From Streptomyces sp. DvalAA-43 (GTDB lineage Bacteria; Actinomycetota; Actinomycetes; Streptomycetales; Streptomycetaceae): DNA of 64,000 nucleotides. The translations under genes and the position numbers were made by a program. The notes beneath the pieces were generated by a model. The model did no database searches. It saw nothing but the letters and a program-made list of their open reading frames with translations, and had not been told where the DNA came from. Every line of letters starts with the position of its first letter. Position 1 is the first letter of the stretch. This document shows positions 44,508 to 54,764 of the stretch, piece after piece. The stretch spans positions 248,001-312,000 of the forward strand of contig NZ_FMBW01000087.1 in assembly GCF_900091725.1 (NCBI RefSeq). Reading direction: 5' to 3'.

Positions 44508-45539
44508 ATGTCCGAGCACCATCTACCGTCTCAGCTCGAGGTCTCCCCCGAGGCCCCCGACCGCAACCTCGCCCTGGAGCTGGTCCGGGTCACCGAGGCC
44601 GCCGCCATGGCAGCCGGGCGCTGGGTGGGCCGCGGCGACAAGATCGGCGCCGACGGCGCCGCCGTGAAGGCCATGCGGACCCTCGTCTCCACCGTCTCGA
44701 TGAACGGCATCGTCGTCATCGGTGAGGGTGAGAAGGACGAGGCCCCCATGCTGTTCAACGGCGAGCGCGTCGGCGACGGCACCGGCCCCGAGGTCGACAT
44801 CGCCGTGGACCCGATCGACGGCACGACCCTGAACGCCAAGGGCATGCCGAACGCGATCGCCGTCCTGGCCGCCGCGGACCGCGGCGCCATGTTCGACCCG
44901 TCGGCCGTCTTCTACATGGACAAGCTGGTCACCGGCCCCGAGGCCGCCGACTTCGTCGACATCAACGCCCCCGTCTCGGTGAACATCCGCCGGGTCGCGA
45001 GGGCGAAGAACTCCGCCCCCGAGGACGTCACCGTCGTCGTCCTCGACCGCCCGCGCCACGAGGGCATCGTCAAGGAGATCCGCGAGACCGGCGCCCGGAT
45101 CAAGTTCATCTCCGACGGCGATGTCGCGGGCTCGATCATGGCCGCCCGCGAAGGGACCGGCGTCGACCTGCTGATGGGCATCGGCGGCACCCCCGAGGGC
45201 ATCATCTCGGCCTGCGCCATAAAGTGCCTCGGCGGCGTCATCCAGGGCAAGCTCTGGCCCAAGGACGAGGCCGAACGGCAGCGCGCACTGGACGCCGGGC
45301 ACGACCTGGACCGGGTGCTGTCCACCGACGACCTGGTCAGCGGCGACAACGTGTTCTTCGTCGCGACCGGCATCACGGACGGTGAGCTGATGCGCGGCGT
45401 GCGGTACCGGGCGGAGACCGCGACCACCGAGTCGATCGTCATGCGGTCCAAGTCCGGCACCATCCGGAAGATCGACTCCACCCACCGGCTCTCGAAGCTG
45501 CGCGCCTACAGCGCGATCGACTTCGACCGCGCGAAGTAG
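44508..45539 (+). CDS. glpX: Class II fructose-1,6-bisphosphatase (GlpX)
   Basis: This 343-residue Mn/Mg-dependent phosphatase of gluconeogenesis has metal- and phosphate-binding motifs GDKIGADGAAVKAMR, IGEGEKDEAPMLFNGE and DIAVDPIDGTTLNAKGMPNAI, all standard for GlpX. Later segments LLMGIGGTPEGIISACAIKCLGG and ATGITDGELMRGVRY are also conserved. The length equals that of the actinobacterial main FBPase. ATG 44508 has AGAAAGG. A strong hairpin follows the stop. Confidence 0.97.
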   Translation: MSEHHLPSQLEVSPEAPDRNLALELVRVTEAAAMAAGRWVGRGDKIGADGAAVKAMRTLVSTVSMNGIVVIGEGEKDEAPMLFNGERVGDGTGPEVDIAVDPIDGTTLNAKGMPNAIAVLAAADRGAMFDPSAVFYMDKLVTGPEAADFVDINAPVSVNIRRVARAKNSAPEDVTVVVLDRPRHEGIVKEIRETGARIKFISDGDVAGSIMAAREGTGVDLLMGIGGTPEGIISACAIKCLGGVIQGKLWPKDEAERQRALDAGHDLDRVLSTDDLVSGDNVFFVATGITDGELMRGVRYRAETATTESIVMRSKSGTIRKIDSTHRLSKLRAYSAIDFDRAK

Positions 45540-45595
45540 GACCCCGCCCGGGTTCTCCGGAACAGGAACAGGAACACCGGAACCCCGGCAGCAGA

Positions 45596-45640
45596 ACGCG
45601 AAGAGGCGCCCCCGTGTGCGGTGGGGGCGCCTCTTCGCGT
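45596..45640. terminator. Terminator hairpin downstream of glpX (18-bp perfect stem)
   Basis: The arms 45596-45613 and 45623-45640 are exact reverse complements and enclose a 9-base loop. It lies 56 bp after the glpX stop and upstream of the convergent WhiB-family gene end. Confidence 0.85.
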
Positions 45641-45650
45641 AGCCGCCGTC

Positions 45651-45710
45651 GAGGCAGTGCGTACCGAGGTGGTGCGTACCGAGGTGGTGCGTACCGAGGC
45701 AGTGCGGGCG
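45651..45710. repeat. Four tandem 15-bp repeats between glpX and the WhiB-family gene
   Basis: Head-to-tail 15-mers GAGGYRGTGCGTACC lie at 45651, 45666, 45681 and 45696, the last one drifted. They sit directly after the glpX terminator and 35 bp before the end of the wbl gene, in the converging 3' ends. Confidence 0.9.
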
Positions 45711-45745
45711 CGTACGGGCCGCGCGGGCCCGGACCGGCCGACCGG

Positions 45746-46129
45746 TCAGCCCGCCGCGGCGACACGCTCCGTCGCACCGGAGGACGCGGACGCGGCCTTG
45801 AGCTCCATCTCGCGCCGTCTGCGACGGGCGAGCACCACCCGGCGCTCGGCGGCGGTGAGCCCGCCCCACACTCCGTACGGCTCGGGCTGTATGAGCGCGT
45901 GCTCCTGGCACTCGATCATCACGGGACAGCGCGCGCAGACCCGCTTCGCGGACTCCTCGCGCGCGAGTCTCGCAGCAGTCGGCTCCTTCGACGGAGCGAA
46001 GAACAGCCCGGCTTCGTCCCGGCGGCACACCGCCTCCGAATGCCAGGGGCCCGCCTGGTCCTCCCGCGCAGGGGTGCGCTGGGGAGGGACGGCGGCGACC
46101 TGGAGGGGCTGATGCGGCAGTTGCAGCAC
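45746..46129 (-). CDS. wblI: WhiB-family Fe-S transcription factor (probably WblI)
   Basis: This 127-residue WhiB-like protein has the four cluster cysteines Cys35 (EAVCRRDEAGLFF) and Cys65, Cys68, Cys74 (RVCARCPVMIEC), followed by the beta-turn GVWGGLT and a basic C-terminal tail RRVVLARRRRR that contacts DNA or sigma factor. Wbl proteins hold a [4Fe-4S] cluster and usually bind the domain 4 of a principal sigma factor. From memory the S. coelicolor gene next to glpX is wblI (SCO5046), hence the symbol. A search is needed to exclude another paralogue. GTG 46129 has AGGAGT. Confidence 0.88.
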   Translation of the reverse strand: MLQLPHQPLQVAAVPPQRTPAREDQAGPWHSEAVCRRDEAGLFFAPSKEPTAARLAREESAKRVCARCPVMIECQEHALIQPEPYGVWGGLTAAERRVVLARRRRREMELKAASASSGATERVAAAG

Positions 46130-46307
46130 GGTCTACTCCTGACGACGGCTTCGCGAGCGAGAGACGATGCAGGATTCCCTACCCGCTGTACGCACGCCCA
46201 TGCACTGAGTGGTGCCCGGCCCGTGGGGCGGAATTGCCGTCGATCAGGAATTTGGCTTGATTTAGAAGGGGCTCGCGGGAGTTTCCGGGACCCCCGCGGA
46301 GCGTGTC

Positions 46308-46395
46308 GTTCCTATCCGGGATCCACCCGAGGCCTATCCGCGGCCTATCCGAGATCTGCCGGAGGTCTGCCCGAGGTCTATCCGAGGTATTTGCG
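46308..46395. repeat. About eight 11-bp repeats spanning the stop codon of the DUF1707 gene
   Basis: Consecutive 11-mers with consensus AGGTCTATCCG run from 46308 to 46395. The coding end of the DUF1707 gene (stop CTA at 46378-46380) lies within the last units. Several units contain CTATCC, that is GGATAG (Gly-stop) on the coding strand. Confidence 0.8.
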
Positions 46396-47037
46396 CAGAC
46401 GGTCCTGGAGATCCGCGATGAACTTGCCGCGCTTGGGCTTCGCCTCGACGCTGCCGAACACGGAATAGCCGTTGACGACGACCACCGGCGCCTCGGGGTC
46501 CGCGGATTCCAGTGTGGCGACTTCAAAATTGCCGAAGACGCCCGTGCCGCTGCCGCGCAGCGAGATGTTCTCGGGGACCTTGACCTCGACGCTCCCGAAG
46601 ACGGACGTCGCATTGATGACCGTCAGTCTCTGACCGAAAAGCGCCTCGGTCAGATCGACCTCCACACTGCCGAAGAGCGCAAAGGCGTTCGTACGACTGC
46701 CGACCCGCCAACGGCCCTTGCGGGTCGAGCTGCTGAAGATCGCGACGAGGTTGTCGGCGGGGCCCGTGGGGCTCTCGTGGCCGTGGACACCGTGAGCGGC
46801 CGTGCGGGCCGCGCCCGCCGGGGCGGGCAGATCCTGTACCAGCGGCTCCAGCTCGCCGACGGTCTTGGCGCGGTAGACCGCGTCGACCCGCTCGGCGTGC
46901 TCGTCGGCGGTGAGCCGGCCCTCGGCCATGGCTTCCCGCAGGATGTCCGCGATCCGGTCGCGGTCCGCGTCCGAGGCGCGGATGCCGACCGGCTGCGCCG
47001 GGGTCGCTGACTGCTGGGGCTGCTTTTCGAGGTCCAC
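46378..47037 (-). CDS. DUF1707 protein with LiaF-like C-terminal domain
   Basis: This 219-residue protein has an N-terminal SHOCT-like DUF1707 domain (about 18-70: IRASDADRDRIADILREAMAEGRLTADEHAERVDAVYRAKTVGEL), a linker, and repeated beta-strand modules ALFGSVEVDL, SVFGSVEVKVP, VFGNFEVA and SVFGSVEA. The last group resembles the LiaF-type cell-wall stress domain. It is probably a membrane-stress or signalling accessory without catalysis. No membrane helix is present, unlike LiaF. The start is GTG 47037. The 3' end has been remodelled by 11-bp repeats. Confidence 0.85.
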   Translation of the reverse strand: MDLEKQPQQSATPAQPVGIRASDADRDRIADILREAMAEGRLTADEHAERVDAVYRAKTVGELEPLVQDLPAPAGAARTAAHGVHGHESPTGPADNLVAIFSSSTRKGRWRVGSRTNAFALFGSVEVDLTEALFGQRLTVINATSVFGSVEVKVPENISLRGSGTGVFGNFEVATLESADPEAPVVVVNGYSVFGSVEAKPKRGKFIADLQDRLRKYLG

Positions 47038-47213
47038 CGGCCCAGCGTACCCAAACGCGATAGATCGCGACTAGCCCTTGCCGCGCCTCCGCCGTGTCGC
47101 ACCCCCGAACTGAGCCTTACCTCACAGCTTCGGCGCCCCTGCGGCGTTCTACCCTGGTGGATGCGCTGCCCAAGGGAGGTCAGCCGCTGTCTGCCGAGTG
47201 AGGAATGGCCGTA

Positions 47214-48881
<1,668 letters not shown>

Positions 48882-48882
48882 C

Positions 48883-48918
48883 CCCCGGTACGAAGACCGG
48901 ATCCCCGGTACGAAGACC
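48883..48918. repeat. 20-bp-period duplication after the class I fumarase stop
   Basis: CCCCGGTACGAAGACC occurs at 48883-48898 and 48903-48918, immediately downstream of the fumarase stop codon (48879-48881). Confidence 0.8.
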
Positions 48919-48958
48919 TGCCTCGCGGGGCGTTCCGGCCGGAGCGTCCCGCGAGGCC

Positions 48959-49000
48959 GTTCTCATGCCTGCGTTCTCATGCCTGCGGTCTCATGCCTCC
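48959..49000. repeat. Three 14-bp repeats spanning the LuxR-gene stop codon
   Basis: GTTCTCATGCCTGC (twice exactly: 48959, 48973) and GGTCTCATGCCTCC (48987). The third copy contains the stop TCA at 48991-48993 and the terminal Glu-Ala codons of the LuxR-family gene. The first two are downstream duplicates. Confidence 0.85.
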
Positions 49001-49983
49001 AGCAGGCCCGATGTCGCGACCAGGTAGCCGAGTTGGGCCCGGCTGTTGCTGCCCAGCTGCTCCGAGACCCGGCGCACGTGCTCGGCGACGCTGCGGCGGC
49101 TCATGCCGAGCCGCCGGGCGATCGACTCGTCCGTCTCGCCGCCCACGACCGCCTGCAGGATGGTCCGTTGCAGGTCGGAGGTGACGACCGGGGTGCGCAG
49201 CGGCACCCGTTCCGGGCGGACCGGGACCGCGCGCGCCCAGGCCTCGTCGAAGTGCCGCGCCAGGAAGCGGACCAGGGCCGGGTGCTGGATGCGCAGGGCG
49301 CGGTGCGGCTCGTCGGAGAACGGGACGAACGCGAGGTCGCGGTCGAAGACGATGATCCGGTCGGCGACCTCGGCGAGCGTGCGGACCTCGGCGCCCTCGG
49401 TCGTCACCCGCTCGATGTAGGCGAGCGTCGTACGGTCCGAGCGGACCGTGTGCTGGTAGATGGTCCGCTGCCGGATGCCCCGGCGCAGATTGCGCAGGTC
49501 CCTGGGCAGCGACTGTTCCAGTACGTGCACGGGACGGCCCCCGCCCGGGTGGGCCGTGCGGACCTCCTCCCGGCAGCCCGCGACGCCCGCTTCGAGCGCC
49601 TTGCCGATGACGGCCTCGCCGGAGAGCCGGGTGAGCGCGGACGGTTCGAGCCGGTGCGCGTCCGCGTACAGGCCCTCGAACTCGGCCAGGGCGGCGCGGG
49701 CCGAACGCAGTGTGCGGCGCTGCCGGGCGATCGCCGCCTCGATGGGTCCGAGCACATCGAACGAAGCGGTCTCGGGGGGTACGGGGACCAGCCGCCCCGG
49801 TGCGTCGCGATCCGCCACCATCAGATGCAGGGCGCTCAGACAGCCGGGCACCTCGGCCGCCGGAAGGCTTCCGTCCGTGAGCGCGCGGCGATAGGCCGCG
49901 AGGGCCGGGTCACAGACGCGGTCCGATGACGATTCGCGGCAATCACACGCCCGTGGGCCGGAATGATCGTCCTTCACAACCAT
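48991..49983 (-). CDS. LuxR-type HTH transcriptional regulator
   Basis: The 330-residue protein has a C-terminal LuxR HTH at about 260-325 (DLQRTILQAVVGGETDESIARRLGMSRRSVAEHVRRVSEQLG, then RAQLGYL). The long middle part contains helices (RQRRTLRSARAALAEFEGLY) and a PLD/TrmB-like sensor segment VRSDRTTLAYIERVTTEGAEVRTLAEVADRIIVFDRDLAFVP. This resembles the phospholipase-D-like TrmB-LuxR group of streptomycetes. ATG 49983 is placed so that the unconserved leader is excluded. It is divergent from an MFS exporter gene with only 64 bp between starts, a typical regulator-exporter pair. Confidence 0.88.
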   Translation of the reverse strand: MVVKDDHSGPRACDCRESSSDRVCDPALAAYRRALTDGSLPAAEVPGCLSALHLMVADRDAPGRLVPVPPETASFDVLGPIEAAIARQRRTLRSARAALAEFEGLYADAHRLEPSALTRLSGEAVIGKALEAGVAGCREEVRTAHPGGGRPVHVLEQSLPRDLRNLRRGIRQRTIYQHTVRSDRTTLAYIERVTTEGAEVRTLAEVADRIIVFDRDLAFVPFSDEPHRALRIQHPALVRFLARHFDEAWARAVPVRPERVPLRTPVVTSDLQRTILQAVVGGETDESIARRLGMSRRSVAEHVRRVSEQLGSNSRAQLGYLVATSGLLEA

Positions 49984-50047
49984 GCAGATTACATTCGTGC
50001 AATCGCGCGGGCATGGGTGAACGCGCACGCTCGGTGAGTATGAGCCG

Positions 50048-51442
50048 GTGACGCACGACATCGGACAGGCGGACGGCCGACCGGAGCGGGCCGGGGACGG
50101 CGGTCCGGCCGGCCGGGCGCGCGGGGAACGCCGTTTCCGATTCCTGATCGCGGGTTACGCGCTGTCCTCGTACGGCACCTTCCTGAACATGGTGGCGCTC
50201 AATCTGTTCGTCTACGAGACGACGGGCCGGGCGCTCGCGATGGGCCTGTTCATGGCCGTGCGGCTGGCGTCCGGATTCGTCGCCGGGCTGACGGCCGGTG
50301 GTCTCCTCGCCCGGTTCACCGCGAAGAGCCTGATGTGGTGGGCGAATGTGGCGCAGGCGGCGGTGATGCTGCTGCTGGTCCTCGCGCCCGGGGGGATGCG
50401 TACGGGGGCCTTGCTGGCCGTGTCCGTGGTGGTGGGCGCCTGCGGGACGCTCTTCATGGTGGCGCTGCGGAGCTCCATTCCGGAGATGGTCGGTGACGAC
50501 CGGCGGTCCTGGGCGAACTCCCTTTCCATCACGGGGCGTTCGCTGGCGATGGTGGCGGGCTTCGCCTCCGCGGGCGTGGTGGTCTCGCTCGTCGGCTACA
50601 CGGCAGCGTTCGTGGTGGACCTGATCACCTTTGTGGTCTGTGCCGTGACGGTGGCACTGCTGCCGATCCCGGGCGGGGGCAGGCGAGCCCCGGGCGGGGG
50701 CGGGGGAAAGGACGCCCGGCTGGATTCGGAGGGGGATTCCGGCCGGGGTACGCGGGAGAAGGGGCGGCCGGGCCGGTGGCGGCGGCCGGGCGCGTTCCTG
50801 GCGTCGGCCGCCGTGCCCGGTCTCGGTCTGATGGTGGTGCTGCGGAGTGTGGACGCCTTCGGTTCGTCCTCCCACAACGCCGCCCTGCCGGTCCACTCCG
50901 CCGCGCTCGACGCCACGCACCCCGCCGTGTTCGTCAGCGCGTTCTGGTGTCTGTGGGCGCTGGGGAACGTCGCCGTGCAGCAGGTGATCCAGCGGTACGC
51001 CGGGCGCACCGGGCGGGCGGTGGGCGCGCCGGGCTTCGGGTACGGCACCTGTCTGATGTCGGGGGCGTTCATCCTGGCGTTCGCCGGGTTCCCCTCGGCG
51101 GCGACCGCCGTGATCGCCCTGGTGGCGGGTGCGGCCGACGGGCTCACGGAGGTCTCGTACACCTCCCATCTGCAGACGCTCCCCGCCGGTCTGCGCGCGC
51201 ACGCCTTCGGGCTCTCCGCGACCGTCGAGAACCTCGGGTTCGGCGTCGGCATGATCCTGGTCGCGGCGGCGCTCGACAGGTACAGCCCGCTGACCGTCGT
51301 CGCCTGGTCGCACGGGGCGGCCGTCGTGGTCGCCGTGGTGTTCCTCGTCCGGGTCTCCGGGGCGCGCGGCCGGGCCGACGCCCGCGCCACCCACTCCCCC
51401 GCCTCCCGCGCCGGCGTCGATCCCGGCGGGCCGGAGCGATGA
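50048..51442 (+). CDS. MFS transporter
   Basis: This 464-residue membrane protein has about 12 helices and a long basic/Gly-rich cytoplasmic loop in the middle (about 205-245, GGGRRAPGGGGGKDAR). Its topology resembles MFS drug or metabolite exporters of the DHA3/MdtG-like type: RFLIAGYALSSYGTFLNMVALNLFVYETTGRALAMG, VALRSSIPEMVGDDRRSWANSL. The GTG start at 50048 follows GAGTATGAGCC without a strong ribosome site. It is divergently transcribed from the LuxR regulator, which probably controls it. Confidence 0.88.
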   Translation: MTHDIGQADGRPERAGDGGPAGRARGERRFRFLIAGYALSSYGTFLNMVALNLFVYETTGRALAMGLFMAVRLASGFVAGLTAGGLLARFTAKSLMWWANVAQAAVMLLLVLAPGGMRTGALLAVSVVVGACGTLFMVALRSSIPEMVGDDRRSWANSLSITGRSLAMVAGFASAGVVVSLVGYTAAFVVDLITFVVCAVTVALLPIPGGGRRAPGGGGGKDARLDSEGDSGRGTREKGRPGRWRRPGAFLASAAVPGLGLMVVLRSVDAFGSSSHNAALPVHSAALDATHPAVFVSAFWCLWALGNVAVQQVIQRYAGRTGRAVGAPGFGYGTCLMSGAFILAFAGFPSAATAVIALVAGAADGLTEVSYTSHLQTLPAGLRAHAFGLSATVENLGFGVGMILVAAALDRYSPLTVVAWSHGAAVVVAVVFLVRVSGARGRADARATHSPASRAGVDPGGPER

Positions 51443-51752
51443 GGACTCGCGTACGACACTATTCAGCCAATCTTGAGACGGCCGGCGAGGGGCCGGGCAT
51501 CCGGCGGGCCGTCCCGCGCGCCCCCGCCCGCCCCGAGCCCCCGCGCGGCGCGGGCGGTCCGGCACCGCCGCTTTCCCGCAGCGGGCCGCGCCACGGACTT
51601 GCGCCGTACCGGACCGCTTTGGTGGGTTGTCGGGCGTTCCTGGAGCACCCCGCCACCCCTCGCCCCGCACAACGCCCGCAGTGTGCCGCCCCCGGCGACC
51701 CGGCGCGGGTTCCTCCACCCTCACCGTCGAACACCGGAAAGGCGGACGCCCG
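51443..51752. other. Intergenic region upstream of the M18 aminopeptidase gene
   Basis: This 310-bp gap includes an AT-richer promoter-like patch (51455-51482) and GC-rich DNA without a supported gene. GGAAAGGCGG before 51753 is the aminopeptidase ribosome site. Confidence 0.4.
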
Positions 51753-53054
51753 ATGACGCCGCTGCCCCACCGAAGCCACAGCGACGACCTGCTGTCCTTC
51801 ATCAGCGCCAGTCCCTCCCCGTACCACGCGGTGGCCAGTGCCGCCCAGCGCCTGGAGAAGGCCGGATTCCGCGAACTGCGGGGCACGGACGACTGGACGG
51901 GCACGACCGGCGGCAGTTTCGTCGCCCACGGTGGTGCGCTGATCGCCTGGTACGTCCCCGAGGGCGCCCCGGCGCACACCCCCTTCCGGATCGTCGGCAC
52001 CCACACCGATTCGCCGAATCTTCGGGTCAAGCCCGCTCCCGACACCGCCTGCGCGGGCTGGCGGCAGATCGGGGTGGAGATCTACGGCGGCGTTCCGCTG
52101 AACACCTGGCTCGACCGCGACCTCGGCATCTCCGGACGGCTCGCGCTGCGCACCCCGGGCGGCGGGACCGGCTCCCGGCTCGTGCGGATCGACGAACCCC
52201 TGCTGCGCGTACCGCAGTTGGCCATCCACCTGGACCATTCCGTCAACGACGGGCTCGCGCTCGACCGGCAGCGCCATCTCGCCCCGGTGTGGGCGCTCGG
52301 CGCGCGCGAGGAAGGTGCGCTGCTGCGCCGGGTGGCGGCGGCCGCCGAGGTGGAGCCGGACGAGGTGCTGGGCTGGGACCTGATGCTGCACGACGTCCAG
52401 CCGCCCGGATACCTGGGCGCGGACCGGGAGTTCGTGGTGGCGTCGCGGCTGGACAACCTGGTGTCCGTGCACGCGGGCGTCACGGCCCTGACGGGTGCGG
52501 CGACCGCGGCAGAGGCGCCCGCGTACATCCCGGTGCTGGCCGCCTTCGACCACGAGGAGGTCGGCAGCGGTTCGGACACGGGGGCGCAGGGGCCGCTGCT
52601 GGAACGGGTCCTGGGCCGCTCGGTCACCGCGCGCGGCGGCGGCCCGGAGGACTGGTCGCGGGCCCTGTCCGGCGCCTTCTGCGTCTCCGCCGACATGGCC
52701 CACGCGGTGCACCCCAACTACGCGGAGCGGCACGACCCGGACCACCACGCGCTGCCGAACGGCGGCCCCGCGCTCAAGGTCAACGTCAACCAGCGGTACG
52801 CCACCGACGGCACCGGCATGGCGGTGTTCGCGGCGGCCTGCGAGCGGGCGGGCGTGCCGTGGCAGCCCTTCGTCTCCAACAACGCGATGACGTGCGGTAC
52901 GTCGATCGGCCCGATCACCGCGGCCCGGCTGGGTGTGCCGACGGTCGACGTGGGGGTGCCGGGGCTGTCCATGCACTCGGCGCGCGAGCTGTGCGGGGCG
53001 GCGGACCCCGGTCATCTGGCCGCCGCGCTGGGCGCGTTCGTCACGTCCGGCTGA
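51753..53054 (+). CDS. apeB: M18-family aspartyl aminopeptidase
   Basis: This 433-residue cytosolic di-zinc exopeptidase matches bacterial ApeB. The metal ligands are in VGTHTDSPNLRVKP (His and Asp), AFDHEEVGSGSDTGAQGP (Glu-Glu) and CVSADMAHAVHPNYAERHDPDHH (Asp, His), plus VPGLSMHSARE near the end. SPSPYHAVASAAQRLEKAGF is the characteristic N-terminus. It removes N-terminal Asp/Glu or other residues. ATG 51753 (MTPLPHRSHSDD) is chosen for its GGAAAGGCGG site. It forms a convergent pair with the GDSL gene. Confidence 0.95.
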   Translation: MTPLPHRSHSDDLLSFISASPSPYHAVASAAQRLEKAGFRELRGTDDWTGTTGGSFVAHGGALIAWYVPEGAPAHTPFRIVGTHTDSPNLRVKPAPDTACAGWRQIGVEIYGGVPLNTWLDRDLGISGRLALRTPGGGTGSRLVRIDEPLLRVPQLAIHLDHSVNDGLALDRQRHLAPVWALGAREEGALLRRVAAAAEVEPDEVLGWDLMLHDVQPPGYLGADREFVVASRLDNLVSVHAGVTALTGAATAAEAPAYIPVLAAFDHEEVGSGSDTGAQGPLLERVLGRSVTARGGGPEDWSRALSGAFCVSADMAHAVHPNYAERHDPDHHALPNGGPALKVNVNQRYATDGTGMAVFAAACERAGVPWQPFVSNNAMTCGTSIGPITAARLGVPTVDVGVPGLSMHSARELCGAADPGHLAAALGAFVTSG

Positions 53055-53128
53055 CCCGCGCCGAACGGCCCGGAGGGGCGGGACGGCCCAGGCCGACCCG
53101 CCCCTCCCCATGCCGCGGAACGGCCCGC

Positions 53129-54658
53129 CTACGCGAACCGCTGCTGCGCGCCGCCGTCGCAGCTCTGCAGCTTCAGCGGGTCCTTGGCACCCGCCAGGGT
53201 CAGGCACAGCCCGGTCGAGGCCGCCGGGCGCAGGGTGCCCGACTGGCTCACGAACTGCTGGTTGGCCGCGCCCGAGCAGTTGTACAGGATGAGCGTGGCA
53301 CCCGCCTTGTAGTCGGCGCCCGGCACGTCCAGGCACCGGTCGTGGCTCAGCGCCGTACGGAGGGTCTTCGTGCCGGAGTCGTACCACCAGCCCTGGTTGC
53401 GGCCGCCGTGGCAGTCCCAGCCGCCGACCTTCGTGTCATTGCGGGTCACCGAGGCCGGGGCGTCCATGCAGGTGCCCGTGGCCTCGTTCTTCAGGGGCTG
53501 GAAGAGGTCGTCCCAGGCACCGCCCTGCAGCACCGGCTTTCCGGTGCTCGCGGGGTCGGCGCAGCTCGCCTCGCGCAGGTTCGAGTTGTAGATCTGGGTC
53601 AGGCAGGACGCGAAGGCGCCGTGGCCCCTCTCGTTCGGGTGGAAGGACTGCCGCAGGGAGTTGGAGTCCGGCGGGAAGTGTCCGAGGTCGATGTAGAGGC
53701 CGCGGGCCCAGGTGTTCTCGCTGCAGACCTCGTGCCCGTGGAAGAGCCGGGAGTTGTCGAGGTAGACGGCCCCGGTGTCGGCCGCGGCCTTGCGCATGCC
53801 GCGTTCGAAGGTGGGCACGGCGGTGTTGCGGCCCCAGGCGGCGTCGGAGTCGTAGCCGGCGCAGCCGCCGGGAAGCTTCCCGGGGAAGTCGGGGTTGTCG
53901 TAGAAGTCCGGGCCGATGGGGCTCGGGTAGCCCATGACCACGAGCTTGTAGTCGCTGTCGGCGTAGCCGGCCCCGGACATGACGGTCTTCAGGTCGCGCA
54001 CCGTCTTCTCGACCTTGGGGACGAGTCCGTCGACGCGCGCCTGCCAGCCGCCCTCGTACTTCGGCTGGCAGGTGCCCTGGGAGAGCACCCAGCGCGTGAC
54101 ACAGTCCGTCATGACCGGGCCGAACTGGAGGTCGTCGTTGGCACCCGCGACGAGCACGATCATCTTGATGCGGGTGTTGCGCGCCTTGATGGCCAGGTTG
54201 TCGCTCTGCACCAGCTCGTCGGCGTACTGCTTCGAGCCGCCGATCACGATGTTGCCGGTGTACGCGCCGGAGCAGGAGACGTTGTACGTGACGTCCGCCG
54301 GGATGCCGGTGCGGTGGATGGCGGAGTCGGGCGAGCGGTGGCACCAGTTGTCGGGGCCGTTGGTGCCGGCCTCGTACGTGCCGACGCCCTCGCCGGAGAT
54401 CTCGCTGTCCCCGAGCGAGATCAGTCCCGTCTTGCGCTCGGCGAGCGGGCGCTCGGCCGGGTTTCCGTACAGCTGGGTGGCTTCCGCGGCGCGGATGGCC
54501 TCCAGTTCGGGCGACAGGGGGGTGGATGCGGTAGTGCTGGGACCGGACCGGTCCGCCGCGCCCGCCGGTCCGGCGGCGGCCGCCATGCCGCCGAGTGCCG
54601 CCGCCATGGCCGCGGCGGCCGCGACCGTACAGCGAAGTCTGTGCCTGGTGCGCCTCAT
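53129..54658 (-). CDS. Secreted SGNH/GDSL hydrolase with C-terminal ricin-B lectin domain
   Basis: This 509-residue exported enzyme has an Ala-rich signal peptide (about 1-35), an SGNH domain (about 75-365) with block I ISLGDSEISGEG (nucleophile Ser86-like in GDS), a block III-type VLVAGANDD and the catalytic His in HPNERGHGAF, and a ricin-type beta-trefoil (about 385-509: GTCMDAPASVTRND, DRCLDVPGADYKAG, GLCLTLAGAKDP, each with QxW/QxF closures). It likely acts as an acyl- or acetyl-esterase on glycans bound by the lectin. ATG 54658 has GGGGAGG. It is divergent from fumC. Confidence 0.93.
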   Translation of the reverse strand: MRRTRHRLRCTVAAAAAMAAALGGMAAAAGPAGAADRSGPSTTASTPLSPELEAIRAAEATQLYGNPAERPLAERKTGLISLGDSEISGEGVGTYEAGTNGPDNWCHRSPDSAIHRTGIPADVTYNVSCSGAYTGNIVIGGSKQYADELVQSDNLAIKARNTRIKMIVLVAGANDDLQFGPVMTDCVTRWVLSQGTCQPKYEGGWQARVDGLVPKVEKTVRDLKTVMSGAGYADSDYKLVVMGYPSPIGPDFYDNPDFPGKLPGGCAGYDSDAAWGRNTAVPTFERGMRKAAADTGAVYLDNSRLFHGHEVCSENTWARGLYIDLGHFPPDSNSLRQSFHPNERGHGAFASCLTQIYNSNLREASCADPASTGKPVLQGGAWDDLFQPLKNEATGTCMDAPASVTRNDTKVGGWDCHGGRNQGWWYDSGTKTLRTALSHDRCLDVPGADYKAGATLILYNCSGAANQQFVSQSGTLRPAASTGLCLTLAGAKDPLKLQSCDGGAQQRFA

Positions 54659-54764
54659 TGCGCCTCCCCGGGTTGTGGTTACCCACGGTATTTACTGGTC
54701 GGTAGCCAACTTGGGAATAGACAGAACAAGACAAGTGCTCAACTTTTTCAGGAGGTTGAACGAG